The notes beneath the pieces are model-generated. The model searched no databases and had not been told where the DNA came from. It was given only the letters and a program-made list of their open reading frames with translations. From assembly GCF_004765795.1 (NCBI RefSeq), contig NZ_SBIV01000002.1:248001-312000 (forward strand): a stretch of DNA of 64,000 nt, given 5' to 3'. Within the stretch, counting starts at the first letter, position 1. Every line of letters begins with the position of its first letter. This document shows positions 56,309-64,000 of this stretch, piece by piece. This stretch comes from Halorussus marinus. Its GTDB lineage: Archaea; Halobacteriota; Halobacteria; Halobacteriales; Haladaptataceae. The translations under genes and the position numbers were made by a program.

Positions 56309-56911
56309 TCAGTCGCCGAGCCCCGAGTCCGCGAGGAGTCGCTCGGCGTACTTCGCGATCACGTCGACTTCGAGGTGGACCGGGTCGCCCGGCTCTTTCT
56401 CCGAGAGGTTCGTCACCGCGCGGGTCTCGGGGATGATCGCGACCGAGAACGACTCCTCGTCGCGGTCGGCCACCGTGAGGCTGATCCCGTCGACCGCGAC
56501 CGACCCCTTGTCGACGACGTACTTGCCCAGATCGGCGGGGAGGTCGAACTCGTACTCCCAGTCTTCGCCGACCTGTCTGACCGCCCCGACGGTCGCGGTC
56601 CCGTCGACGTGTCCCTGTACGACGTGGCCGTCGAACCGCCCGTCGGCGGGCATCGCGCGTTCGAGGTTCACCGGGTCGCCGGCCTCGACCGCGCCCAGAT
56701 ACGTCTTCTCGACCGTCTCGCTCGCCAGAAACACCTCGAACCACCCGGGCTCGTGGTCCTCGACGGTGAGACAGACCCCGCTGACGCTCACGCTTTGCCC
56801 TCGCTGTAGGTCGGCCGCGACGGTCTCGCCCGCGATCCGGAGCCGACGGCCCTCCTCTGTCACGGTGACCTCACGCACCTCGCCCGACCCCTCAACGATT
56901 CCGGTAAACAT
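56309..56911 (-). CDS. ribE: Riboflavin synthase, alpha-chain type
   Basis: A 200-residue enzyme with the classic start MFTGIVEGSGEV and two lumazine-binding repeats: ESV-type SVSGVCLTVEDHEPGWFEVFLASETVEKT and SVAVDGISLTVADRDEESFSVAIIPET. GHVDGTATV lies between. It dismutates two lumazines to riboflavin. It is the bacterial-type trimeric enzyme, which haloarchaea use instead of the archaeal pentameric RibC; this is family knowledge. Convergent with the PrsW gene (7-base gap). Confidence 0.96.
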   Translation of the reverse strand: MFTGIVEGSGEVREVTVTEEGRRLRIAGETVAADLQRGQSVSVSGVCLTVEDHEPGWFEVFLASETVEKTYLGAVEAGDPVNLERAMPADGRFDGHVVQGHVDGTATVGAVRQVGEDWEYEFDLPADLGKYVVDKGSVAVDGISLTVADRDEESFSVAIIPETRAVTNLSEKEPGDPVHLEVDVIAKYAERLLADSGLGD

Positions 56912-57072
56912 ACCAGATTCGTGGCGGCGAGCGGATGAAAAGGGTTCCGGAGTCCGGCGGCGTGACGGCCCGGTCGCAGGCGCGAAGCCGAGGGTGGCGC
57001 TGGCGGCCGACGTCCCGCCAGGGGCGCCCGCGAGCCGCGGGTTTTTATCGGCCCGCGAGCAAGGAGGTGGTG

Positions 57073-57318
57073 ATGAGCAAACCGGGTATCATCGCCACGA
57101 TACAGCTCGCGGGGACGCTCGTGTTGGCCCTCCCGGTGGGGCTGCTCGGCGTCGAGAAGCTGTTGGCGGGCCAGACGGCCGTCGGCGCGGCGTTCGTCGG
57201 CGTCGCGGCCCTGATGGTCGCGCTGGAGGAGTATCTGACGACCCCCGGCGACGTGCCGGGGTCGGTCGCTCAGAAGACGCTCGGAAAAGTCGCGAAGACG
57301 CCCGACGACGAGGAGTGA
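57073..57318 (+). CDS. Small two-helix membrane protein (DUF7533-like)
   Basis: An 81-residue protein from ATG 57073 with a strong Shine-Dalgarno sequence (GGAGGTG) 5 bases upstream, which is uncommon in this window. Two hydrophobic helices: IIATIQLAGTLVLALPVGLLGV and VGAAFVGVAALMVALEEYL. The tail TTPGDVPGSVAQKTLGKVAKTPDDEE is cytoplasmic-looking. I recall haloarchaeal DUF7533 of this form; no function is known. Confidence 0.75.
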   Translation: MSKPGIIATIQLAGTLVLALPVGLLGVEKLLAGQTAVGAAFVGVAALMVALEEYLTTPGDVPGSVAQKTLGKVAKTPDDEE

Positions 57319-57347
57319 CCCCCTGTCGGTGCGAAGCGCTCCGAAAC

Positions 57348-58001
57348 CTACCCCCGCATGAGGTTCAACACCTCGTCGACGACCTCGGGTTCGACCGCGA
57401 CGACGTAGCTCTTGCCCGGCGTGAGCGTCGTGTCCGAGCGAGCGACTCGCTCGCCGTCCTCGTCGGAGATGACCAGCGTCCCGGCCGGGAACCGAACTTC
57501 GCTGAGGTCCTTTCGGGCGGCCGGGGCGTCTTCCTCGACGCGAATCTGCATGATGTCGAGCGACGCGGTCACGTCGACGAGCGTCCGAATGTCGCTCCCG
57601 GTGATCTCGTCGGCGGCCACTTTCGCGCCGGCCCGTTCGGGAAAGACCACGGCGTCGACGAACCGCGTGTAGGCGTCACCCGCCTCGCGTTCGACCCGCG
57701 CGACGGTTCGGACGTCCGGGTTCATCTCCGTCGCCGCCATACAGACCGCGAGGTTGAGCCCGGTCAGGCCGGTGAGTCCGGCGACGACGTCGGCGCCCGC
57801 GACGTCTGCCTGTTCGAGGATAGTGGGATCGGTCGCGTCCCCCGCGATGACCGTCGCGACCCACGCATCCGCGAGGTCCTCGACGGTGTCTCCGTCGCGT
57901 TCGATTATCGTCACGTTATCGCCGCGGTTAGCCAGAAGGGCCGCTGTCTGGAAGCCAACGCGTCCGCCGCCCGCGATGATGACGTCGAGATTTCCTGTCA
58001 T
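57348..58001 (-). CDS. trkA: TrkA-type K+ transport regulator (RCK domains)
   Basis: A 217-residue cytoplasmic protein. Residues 1-120 are a TrkA-N Rossmann domain (DVIIAGGGRVGFQTA, then ERDGDTVEDL, then AGDATDPTILEQADV). Residues about 140-217 form a TrkA-C domain (DIMQIRVEEDAPAARKDLSEVRFP). It binds nucleotides and gates a K+ or other cation channel or transporter. I used ATG 58001; TTG 58007 would overlap the upstream stop. It follows the APC permease by only 2 bases, so the two are co-transcribed and this protein may regulate that permease (inference). Confidence 0.9.
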   Translation of the reverse strand: MTGNLDVIIAGGGRVGFQTAALLANRGDNVTIIERDGDTVEDLADAWVATVIAGDATDPTILEQADVAGADVVAGLTGLTGLNLAVCMAATEMNPDVRTVARVEREAGDAYTRFVDAVVFPERAGAKVAADEITGSDIRTLVDVTASLDIMQIRVEEDAPAARKDLSEVRFPAGTLVISDEDGERVARSDTTLTPGKSYVVAVEPEVVDEVLNLMRG

Positions 58002-58003
58002 TA

Positions 58004-59458
58004 TCAATCACGTTCTTGGGAGGTCATCGTGGTCGAAGTCGGTTCGGTATCGGCGCCCTGCATCGCACGAACCCGGTCGAGCGCCACGTACGCGACGCCG
58101 CCGAGCAGCATCCACCCGACGCTGAGAACGAGCGCCATCGGGTCCGTCCGCACGAGGAACACCACGAGCACGACGGTCAACAGCAGATTGAGTCCGATGC
58201 CCATGAGTGGCGGGATCGGGTAGTACGGAACCTCGTAGGGGCGGTTCATCGACGGTCGTTCTCGGCGGAGTTTGATCACGGCGCCGTTGACGACGATAAA
58301 CGAGAGCAGGAAAAAGAGGCTCGACATGTTTCCCGCGCTCTGAGTCGGCAGAGCCACCGATCCGAGCATCACGACCCCGCTCGCGAGAATCGCCACGAAG
58401 GGCGTCCCGTAGCGGTGGTGGAGCTGGCCGAACCTCGGGAGGAGCTGTCCCTCCCGGCCCATCGAGAACGCCACCCGCGAGGAGGCGATCACCACGGCGT
58501 TCAGCGCGGTCAGCGTCGAGAAGACCGCGCCGAAGACGATCAGTGCACCGCCGTTCTGGATGATCGGCAGACCGGTCGGCATGAACTCCGTGGCGGCCTC
58601 GGCGATGCCGGCCTCGCCGGCTTCGGCGAGCCCCTGAGCGCCCAGCGTCCCGATGGCGACCGTGACCACCGTCACGTAGACGAGGATCGTCACGGCCAAG
58701 CTGGCGAAGATGGCCTTCGGGATGTTCTGGCGGGGGTTCTCGACCTCCTCGGTCACCGTCGTGATGAGGTCGTACCCCTCGAAGGCGATGAACGTGAGCC
58801 CCATCGCGGGCAGGACGGCGCTCGGTCCCGACCCGGCGGAGAAAAGCGGCTGGAACTCCGCGCCCGAGAACATCGGCGAGGTCGCACCGAAGGCCACGAA
58901 GACGACGAGGATGCTGACCTTCGTGGCGGTGAAGATGGTCTCGACACTGCCGCTGGCGGCGGTCGACGCGGCGTTCAGCGCCACGAGTAACAGGACCGCC
59001 CCGAACGCGAGACCGAAGCCCGCCGAAACGCCGGCGTCGACGACGGGAACTGCGATCGACCCGATCTGTTCTGGCGGGGGCACGAGCTCGTAGACGTGGA
59101 GCAGTTCGAGGAAGTTCGGCGCGAACCCCAGCGCGTACAGCGCGCCGGCGATCATGTAGGCGAACCAGAGCATCCACCCCATCAGAAACGAGGGGAGGTC
59201 GTCGAAGATCTCGCGGACGAACGCGTACCCGCCGCCGCTCTTCGGGATCGCCGACGCGAGCTCCGCGTACGAGAGTCCGGTGAACGCGGTCACGACCCCG
59301 TTGAGCACGAACACGAGCAGCGCCGCCGGCCCGGCTATCTCGGCGGCCAGGCCGGTCAACACGAAGATACCGGCGCCGATCATGGCGCCCATCCCGATCA
59401 TCGTCGCGTCGAGGAGCCCGAGTTCCGCCTCGGGCGAGCGGTTATCGTGACCGCTCAT
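58004..59458 (-). CDS. APC-family amino-acid or cation permease
   Basis: A 484-residue membrane protein with about 12 helices. The APC signatures are LGLLDATMIGMGAMIGAGIFVLTG in helix 1 and GLSYAELASAIPKSGGGYAFV. The C-terminus is a short polar tail. APC members import amino acids or K+. Its tight linkage to the TrkA-type regulator points to ion- or nucleotide-controlled transport. ATG 59458 was used. Confidence 0.9.
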   Translation of the reverse strand: MSGHDNRSPEAELGLLDATMIGMGAMIGAGIFVLTGLAAEIAGPAALLVFVLNGVVTAFTGLSYAELASAIPKSGGGYAFVREIFDDLPSFLMGWMLWFAYMIAGALYALGFAPNFLELLHVYELVPPPEQIGSIAVPVVDAGVSAGFGLAFGAVLLLVALNAASTAASGSVETIFTATKVSILVVFVAFGATSPMFSGAEFQPLFSAGSGPSAVLPAMGLTFIAFEGYDLITTVTEEVENPRQNIPKAIFASLAVTILVYVTVVTVAIGTLGAQGLAEAGEAGIAEAATEFMPTGLPIIQNGGALIVFGAVFSTLTALNAVVIASSRVAFSMGREGQLLPRFGQLHHRYGTPFVAILASGVVMLGSVALPTQSAGNMSSLFFLLSFIVVNGAVIKLRRERPSMNRPYEVPYYPIPPLMGIGLNLLLTVVLVVFLVRTDPMALVLSVGWMLLGGVAYVALDRVRAMQGADTEPTSTTMTSQERD

Positions 59459-59769
59459 CGGTCACCCCTCGATCGGCGACGTGTCGGGGCGTTCTCGTCG
59501 CGGGTGGTCCTCTCGCCGAGCCCCGTATCCGAGACGTGTGTGTTCTCCGTACCCGATCGAGGGGCTGAATCCGCGGGCGATCGTCCCGAACTGGAAACGC
59601 CACCGGCGGTACGAACCCATCGCCGTAAACACGATACAGTCACGCTTCGTACCGAAGCCTGAGGCGAACTCTAATAAAAGCACTCGACTGCCGCTCTCGG
59701 CGCGTCGGACGCGGGAGGCGAGCGCTCGCGCGCGAGCGCCCCGTCTCACCGACCGTCTCGGTCGAAGAC
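59459..59769. other. 311-bp intergenic region
   Basis: No gene was recognised. An AT-rich stretch (TCTAATAAAAGC, about 59669-59680) interrupts G+C-rich DNA and may be a promoter on the minus strand for the APC permease transcript or a spacer. GACGGGGC-type pieces do not form long repeats. It separates the helicase 3' end from the permease start. Confidence 0.45.
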
Positions 59770-61605
59770 TCAGTCTTGGGCGGGCGGGTCTTCCATCTCG
59801 TTCAGCACCTCCTCGACGGTCTTCTCGTTGCGCTCGTTGTACAGCAGTACGTCGATCGGAAGGGTCGGCGCGCCGCTGACGAGGTTCTCCATCACGACGA
59901 GGCGCTCGCGGGCCCGAGACATCCCGACGTAGAACACCCGCCGCTCGTTGTCGGTCAGCGTCGGCACGGGGTCGGTCGTCGAGGTGAACTCGATGTCGTC
60001 GGGCACCTCCGCCTCGTCGACGGTGGCGGCCATCTGCTCGACGACCTTCTCGGTCAGATCGGTGGCGACGAAGACGTGGTCGGCCTCCCGACCCTTCGCG
60101 GAGTGGATGGTGCCCACGCGGACCCGGTCTTCGGGCACGTCCTCGTAGTCGCCGCCGAAGTAGCCCCGCATCGAGTTCTTCTGGAAGCTGGTGACTTTCC
60201 GTACCATGTCGGCGGCCGCGGCCGGGGCGGGCATGAACGGCGCGTACTCGGTCACGAAGTCGGGATCGAGTTCGATCTCCTCGAGGTCGTCGGTGTCGGC
60301 GGCCTCCTTGCGCTCGTCGATCGCGTCGAACAGTTCGTCGCGCTCGTTGCTCCCGAACGCCGAGTCCTGAAGCATGTCGGCGAGCCGGCGGGCCTGCAGA
60401 CCCGTGATCGGCTCGTCGGCCTCGACGTTCTCGACCGCCCGGACGTACTGGGTGAGCCGGTCGGTCCACATCCGCTGGTCGGTCAGACACCGGAACGGGA
60501 TGCCCTCGTCGATGAACTCGTCGATGAACCGGAACATCTGGTAGCGCGCCCGGAACAGCAACATCAGGGTCCCGTCGTGTTCCTCGACGGTGTACCGGAC
60601 GTTGCGCACCAGATCGAGCATCGAGGGGCTGTCGATCTGCTCGACGGTGCCGCCCTGCTTGCGGGGCGAGAGGTTCTTCTCCTGGCGGTGGTCGATGTGG
60701 CTGACCTCCTGCTGGACGACCTCCAGAATCTCGGAGGGCAGTCGGTAGGAGGTGTCGAGGATGACGTCGTTGCCCCCCTCGTCGAGCAGCAGGCCGGGGT
60801 CGGCGCCCTGCCAGGCGTAGACGACCTGGTCGTCGTCGCCCGCGATCAACACCTGCTCCATGTGGGGCTTCCACTCCTCGTAGACGTCGTACTGGAGGCT
60901 GGTGATGTCCTGGAACTCGTCGATCACCAGATAGTCGACGTTCGGGAGCAGCGAGCGCTGTTGGACCCGTTCGAGCATGTCCGCGAACCCGACGAGGTCG
61001 TGTTCGCCCTTGTAGTTGCGCCACCCGCGGATGGCCTCGGGCACGTCGAGGCGGTCGTCGTCGCTCGGCCACGTCGGCGTGTACTTGTTGCCCTCCTGGG
61101 CGTTGGGGTCGATGTCCGGCGGGAGCCGGACCTCCTCGTCGTTCCACTGGAAGGGGACGTCGTACCAGTCCGAGACGTCCCGACTGGTGCGCTGGAGCCA
61201 CTGGCTGGTGGCGATGATCTTGTTACCGAGTGTGGTCGAGCGGGCGGTCCGCCGGCCCGCGCCGCTGTACTCGTCTTCGAACTCGATGCCGTAGTCCTCG
61301 CAGTACTCTTTCTTGTCGGACTCGTCGACGACGTCGTTGCGCGAGAGGTCGAGCAGTTCGTAGGCCTTCGCGTGCATCGTACAGACGGTCCCCTGGAGCG
61401 ACCGGGGGTTGATGTCCCGGCGCTCGGCGAGTCGCTCGCGGACCTCGTTGGCGGCCGCGCGAGTGTACGAGACCAGCAGAATATCGTTGACGCCGACGTC
61501 CTCGCGGTCGAGGATGTCCTCGACCCGGTCGAGGAGTTCGGTCGTCTTCCCGCTCCCCGGGCCGCCGAAGAGACGGGTGACGTGGTCCTCCGTGTCGTGG
61601 CTCAT
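59770..61605 (-). CDS. UvrD/Rep-family ATP-dependent DNA helicase
   Basis: A 611-residue superfamily-1 helicase. Walker A is GGPGSGKTT (14-22); motif II DEFQD (about 223-227) with the UvrD-style Q motif; motif III GDDDQVVYAWQGAD; motif IV IFRA-like LLFRARYQMFRF; motif V VRVGTIHSAKGREADHVF; motif VI YVGMSRARERLVV. Such enzymes unwind DNA in repair. It is small for UvrD (bacterial 720), lacking part of the 2B domain. ATG 61605 was chosen by the conserved start near the P-loop. Confidence 0.93.
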   Translation of the reverse strand: MSHDTEDHVTRLFGGPGSGKTTELLDRVEDILDREDVGVNDILLVSYTRAAANEVRERLAERRDINPRSLQGTVCTMHAKAYELLDLSRNDVVDESDKKEYCEDYGIEFEDEYSGAGRRTARSTTLGNKIIATSQWLQRTSRDVSDWYDVPFQWNDEEVRLPPDIDPNAQEGNKYTPTWPSDDDRLDVPEAIRGWRNYKGEHDLVGFADMLERVQQRSLLPNVDYLVIDEFQDITSLQYDVYEEWKPHMEQVLIAGDDDQVVYAWQGADPGLLLDEGGNDVILDTSYRLPSEILEVVQQEVSHIDHRQEKNLSPRKQGGTVEQIDSPSMLDLVRNVRYTVEEHDGTLMLLFRARYQMFRFIDEFIDEGIPFRCLTDQRMWTDRLTQYVRAVENVEADEPITGLQARRLADMLQDSAFGSNERDELFDAIDERKEAADTDDLEEIELDPDFVTEYAPFMPAPAAAADMVRKVTSFQKNSMRGYFGGDYEDVPEDRVRVGTIHSAKGREADHVFVATDLTEKVVEQMAATVDEAEVPDDIEFTSTTDPVPTLTDNERRVFYVGMSRARERLVVMENLVSGAPTLPIDVLLYNERNEKTVEEVLNEMEDPPAQD

Positions 61606-61727
61606 TACAGGAATCCCATGGGCCCCGCACTCATAAAGGGAGGTGAATCGGCGCCGCGGACGTCGGCCCGCGAGCGCCCGGCTCGCCGGACGGGCCAGTC
61701 TACAGGGAGAGCGGCCGAAACCGGCGT

Positions 61728-61889
61728 TCAAGAGGGGTTGCGCGGCGACCTCGCCTCGCGGACCTCGCTGCCGTCTCGGATCTTGTCCTCGCACTCCGGA
61801 CACACTCGTGGCTCGTCGACGCCGCGTGGCGTGAACACCCGCGCGTAGGCGTCAGTGACGAACGAGCCGCAGTTCTGACACTCGGGCAT
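61728..61889 (-). CDS. Small zinc-finger protein, DUF7563-like
   Basis: A 53-residue protein from ATG 61889. It begins MPECQNCGSFVTDAYARVFT and continues RVCPECEDKIRDGSEVREARS: two CxxC knuckles 24 residues apart, a single zinc ribbon. I recall similar haloarchaeal microproteins (DUF7563). Its length puts it below common gene-calling cut-offs. It is divergent from the DMT transporter gene and just upstream of the helicase on the same strand (122-base gap). Confidence 0.75.
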   Translation of the reverse strand: MPECQNCGSFVTDAYARVFTPRGVDEPRVCPECEDKIRDGSEVREARSPRNPS

Positions 61890-62016
61890 TTCTCCTGTGG
61901 AGGTACGGAAATCTTACAATATATTTCTGTCGACACTCGTTCGATTCGGATACGTTCGCTGTTCAGTTTTGTCGCGACCCGCCATTATAAGCCGGCGGAG
62001 ACCCCAGAGGCCGACG

Positions 62017-62907
62017 ATGACTCCCGCTCCGGACGTGATCGCGCTCGCGCTGGTACCGGCGGTGTTGTGGGGGTTCAGTCCGATCGTCTCCAAGCGCGGC
62101 ATGGCGGCCGGAGGCTCCTCGCTCCAGGCGTCGCTGGTGGTCGTCGCGGTCGATACCGCCATCTACTGGGTCGCGTTGCTCGCGCTTACCGGCGGCCGGC
62201 CCGCGGCCGGCCTCTCGGCGGCGACGGTGGGCGTGTTCGCCGCGGCCGGGCTGGTCGGGACCGCGCTCGGACGGCTCGCGACGTTCACGGGCGTCGACAA
62301 GGTCGGAGCGAGCGTCAACAGCGCGGGCATCAGCGCCCGGCCGCTGTTCGCGACCGTGCTCGCGTTCGCGTGGCTCGGCGAGCCCGTGACGCTCCCGACC
62401 GCGCTCGGCATCCTCGTGCTGGTCGCGGGGCTGGTCTCGCTCGCGCTCGCGGAGGGCGGGGACATCGGCGGCTGGGAGCGCCGCGAACTCCTCTACCCGG
62501 TGGCGGCCGCCGGGCTGTTCGCGTTCGGGAACGTCGTCCGGCGGTTCGGGCTGACGACGACGCCGGCGACCACCCTGCAGGCGGTCACGATCAACGAGAC
62601 CGCGGCGCTGATCGGACTCGCGGCCTACGGTCTCGCGAAGGGCCGCCGGGACGTCTTCGGCGCGCCGCGCCGGACCTACGGCTACTTCGCGATCAGCGGG
62701 ACCGTCACCGCGGTCGCGTTGCTCTCGCTGTTCGAGGCGTTCGACCGCGGGCCGGTCGCGATCGTCGACCCGCTGGCCGGGACCGCGCCCCTGTTCACCA
62801 CCGTGTTCGCGGCGTTCCTGCTACGAGACCTAGAGCGGGTCACCCGCGGCGTGGTGGCGGGCGCGGTGCTGATCGTCGTGGGCGCTGGACTGATAACCGC
62901 GCTGTAG
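62017..62907 (+). CDS. DMT-superfamily (EamA) exporter
   Basis: A 296-residue protein with ten membrane helices in two EamA repeats. The first starts IALALVPAVLWGFSPIVSKRGMA, the second at about 155 with ELLYPVAAAGLFAFGNVVRRFG. EamA proteins export metabolites such as amino acids or nucleobases; the substrate is unknown. ATG 62017 starts at the first helix. A C-terminal AVLIVVGAGLITAL fits the last helix. It has its own AT-rich promoter region upstream (61905-61930). Confidence 0.9.
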   Translation: MTPAPDVIALALVPAVLWGFSPIVSKRGMAAGGSSLQASLVVVAVDTAIYWVALLALTGGRPAAGLSAATVGVFAAAGLVGTALGRLATFTGVDKVGASVNSAGISARPLFATVLAFAWLGEPVTLPTALGILVLVAGLVSLALAEGGDIGGWERRELLYPVAAAGLFAFGNVVRRFGLTTTPATTLQAVTINETAALIGLAAYGLAKGRRDVFGAPRRTYGYFAISGTVTAVALLSLFEAFDRGPVAIVDPLAGTAPLFTTVFAAFLLRDLERVTRGVVAGAVLIVVGAGLITAL

Positions 62908-62914
62908 CGACCGC

Positions 62915-63094
62915 CTACTGCGGTCGCCACCCGCAGACCGAACACTCGCTGGCCGCCGACTCGTGGAGTCCGCCACACTCCGGACACTGCTTTTTGTTAT
63001 AGTCCTGGTCCCAGCCGACGCTCTCGGTTTCGTGTCCGCGCTCGGAGAGGAACTGATCGAAGAGGTCGTCGTCGCCGGTCGGTGCGGTCGCCAT
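62915..63094 (-). CDS. HVO_0416-type zinc-finger microprotein
   Basis: A 59-residue protein from ATG 63094. An N-terminal acidic helix (TGDDDLFDQFLSERGHETES) is followed by a zinc ribbon CPECGGLHESAASECSVCGW. I recall HVO_0416-family proteins with this layout from haloarchaea. Function unknown. Convergent with the DMT exporter gene (7-base gap). Confidence 0.78.
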   Translation of the reverse strand: MATAPTGDDDLFDQFLSERGHETESVGWDQDYNKKQCPECGGLHESAASECSVCGWRPQ

Positions 63095-63236
63095 ACAGGG
63101 TGTGCTAACGCACACCACGCATATAACCGTATCGGTGTGACAACGTTCCAACTATATATACGCAACAGCTGATTTCTCCACAGATCGCACCTGTCACCGA
63201 TCGTAGGGCCGGCTTAATCGGCGTTTTCCGGCGAGA

Positions 63237-63340
63237 TCAGGGCGTCGCAGTACAGGCGGCGAGCGAGACGCCGGCGGACGCCGCCGCGAGAAACGTCCGT
63301 CTGGCATACCCGCGGGGCTTCGCGCCGAGCCAATAGTATT
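63237..63340 (-). pseudogene. Remnant of a Tat-lipoprotein signal peptide
   Basis: On the minus strand one frame reads ...GYARRTFLAAASAGVSLAACTATP and then stops. Twin Arg, a hydrophobic stretch and a lipobox LAAC are all present, but the chain ends 5 residues after the Cys and I see no start codon in the right place. This looks like the broken front of a lipoprotein gene. An AT-rich block (63331-63360) is shared with the divergent lipoprotein gene. Confidence 0.35.
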
Positions 63341-63345
63341 TTTGA

Positions 63346-63358
63346 CAAAATATTAAGC
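63346..63358 (+). promoter_or_regulatory. AT-rich promoter of the SecD-like lipoprotein gene
   Basis: AAAATATTAAGCG lies 24-36 bases before ATG 63382, in TATA position for a leaderless mRNA, in strong contrast to the G+C-rich surroundings. Confidence 0.5.
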
Positions 63359-63381
63359 GGGGCCGCGGGAAAACGCCTTGT

Positions 63382-63957
63382 ATGCCCTCGCGAACGAACA
63401 CACCCGACTCGCCCGCTCGGAGACGAGTGCTCGCGACGGGGTCGCTCGCGCTGGTCGGCGGTGCTGGCTGTCTAGACTACGCGTCCGTCCGCGAGGCGGT
63501 CGACGCCGGGACCGAGCCGACCGACTCCGAAACCGAGACCGCCGACGGTGGAACCGAAACCGACTCCGCGAGCGAATCGACGGTCGACGGCCCGGGTGAT
63601 CGGTTTCGGATCGCTGTCTCGGAGAGCGACGGGGAACGCGAACTCCTCACGGGCGCGGACGTCGCGAGCGTCGGCGACGTCGAGCAATCGCGACAGGGCG
63701 GCTATCAGGTCCGGATGACGCTGACCGACGACGGGGCCGCGGCGTTCACCGACGGACTCGAACGTGCCGGCGCGTTCGACGACCCCGGCGCCCACGAGAT
63801 CCGCACCTACCTCGACGGCGAGCGCGTCCAGACCGCGACGTTGGGCCGCGACCTCGCCGCCGCCATGGCGGACGGCGAGTGGGACGGACGCCTGCTCGTT
63901 CGGGTGTCGGACCGCGAGGCCGCCGAGCGACTGAGAGACGCGGTCGAAAACGGGTGA
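63382..63957 (+). CDS. Lipoprotein resembling the periplasmic head of SecD
   Basis: A 191-residue protein. Residues 12-30 form a signal peptide (ARRRVLATGSLALVGGAGC) with twin-arginine character and lipobox Cys30. An acidic Thr/Glu-rich tether follows (about 40-75). From about 85 it resembles the extracellular P1 head of haloarchaeal SecD: LLTGADVASVGDVEQSRQGG and MTLTDDGAAAFTDGLERAG, later RTYLDGERVQTATLGRDLAAAM and DREAAERLRDAV. It lacks any SecD membrane helix. It may be a free-standing head domain acting with Sec export, but that is inference. The right edge of the window begins 43 bases after its stop. Confidence 0.65.
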   Translation: MPSRTNTPDSPARRRVLATGSLALVGGAGCLDYASVREAVDAGTEPTDSETETADGGTETDSASESTVDGPGDRFRIAVSESDGERELLTGADVASVGDVEQSRQGGYQVRMTLTDDGAAAFTDGLERAGAFDDPGAHEIRTYLDGERVQTATLGRDLAAAMADGEWDGRLLVRVSDREAAERLRDAVENG

Positions 63958-64000
63958 ACCCGCGAGGGCGCTTGCCGGCGGCTACTGGTAGTCGTCGAGT

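Noticed and set aside
1-64000. CRISPR array, rRNA operon or intact insertion sequence
   Set aside because: I saw no regularly spaced short repeats, no rRNA sequence and no transposase-like frame anywhere in the window.

Overview
This 64 kb window is chromosomal DNA of a haloarchaeon (class Halobacteria). The evidence is the very high G+C content, strongly acidic proteins, TATA boxes that often sit about 25-30 bases upstream of the start codon (leaderless genes), tRNAs without an encoded CCA, a split archaeal RNA polymerase operon, EF-2 with a diphthamide-type histidine, and many small families known only from haloarchaea. I do not assign a genus.

Layout. 1-2826: tail of pcm, a pilin-like membrane-anchored protein, a HerA-type ATPase and two overlapping crcB fluoride-channel genes. 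2921-4226: two tRNA-Asp(GTC) genes inside a 230-bp direct repeat that also carries 3'-tRNA fragments; the copies flank a truncated DUF418 gene, which looks like a recombination or integration scar. 4320-12741: a structured leader, then rpoH-rpoB''-rpoB'-rpoA'-rpoA''-nusA, ending at a hairpin. 12802-14757: a membrane methyl-accepting transducer on the other strand. 15038-16083: rpsL-rpsG. 16159-20722: cupin, sugar dehydrogenase, a secreted protein and a DUF5781 metalloprotease. 20855-26382: fusA, an ACT protein plus homoserine dehydrogenase, tuf and rpsJ. The usual archaeal transcription/translation (str-like) cluster is therefore present but interrupted.

26551-37472: rhomboid, tRNA-Ala(CGC), the globin-coupled transducer HemAT, several haloarchaeal hypothetical families, SepF, a PUA protein, Hsp20, type II GAPDH, an aminopeptidase and a coiled-coil 'halo transducer' protein. 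37661-43611: a complete pstSCAB-phoU phosphate operon in which the PhoU-like protein has an AbrB-type N-terminus. 43627-47491: thioredoxin-like protein, mutS and nucS (convergent mismatch-repair genes). 47567-52532: small families, an HxlR regulator divergent from an AIR-synthase-like gene, thioredoxin, SecG/Sec61-beta, pdxT, DUF151, hisE and a methyltransferase. 52639-59458: NifU-like protein, a 58-residue membrane protein, FAU-1, PrsW-type protease, riboflavin synthase, a TrkA-type K+ regulator and an APC permease. 59770-63957: UvrD-family helicase, two zinc-finger microproteins, a DMT exporter and a lipoprotein that resembles a free-standing SecD head domain.

Most of the window is ordinary housekeeping DNA. 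No CRISPR array, rRNA operon, intact insertion sequence or provirus was seen. The most interesting points are the tRNA-Asp duplication with its palindromic T-arm fragments, the structured region ahead of rpoH, several well-placed palindromic operators (16631, 37595, 48603, 55191), a large hairpin repeat at 19920 and the stand-alone SecD-like lipoprotein. Family names are recalled from knowledge, not from a search.
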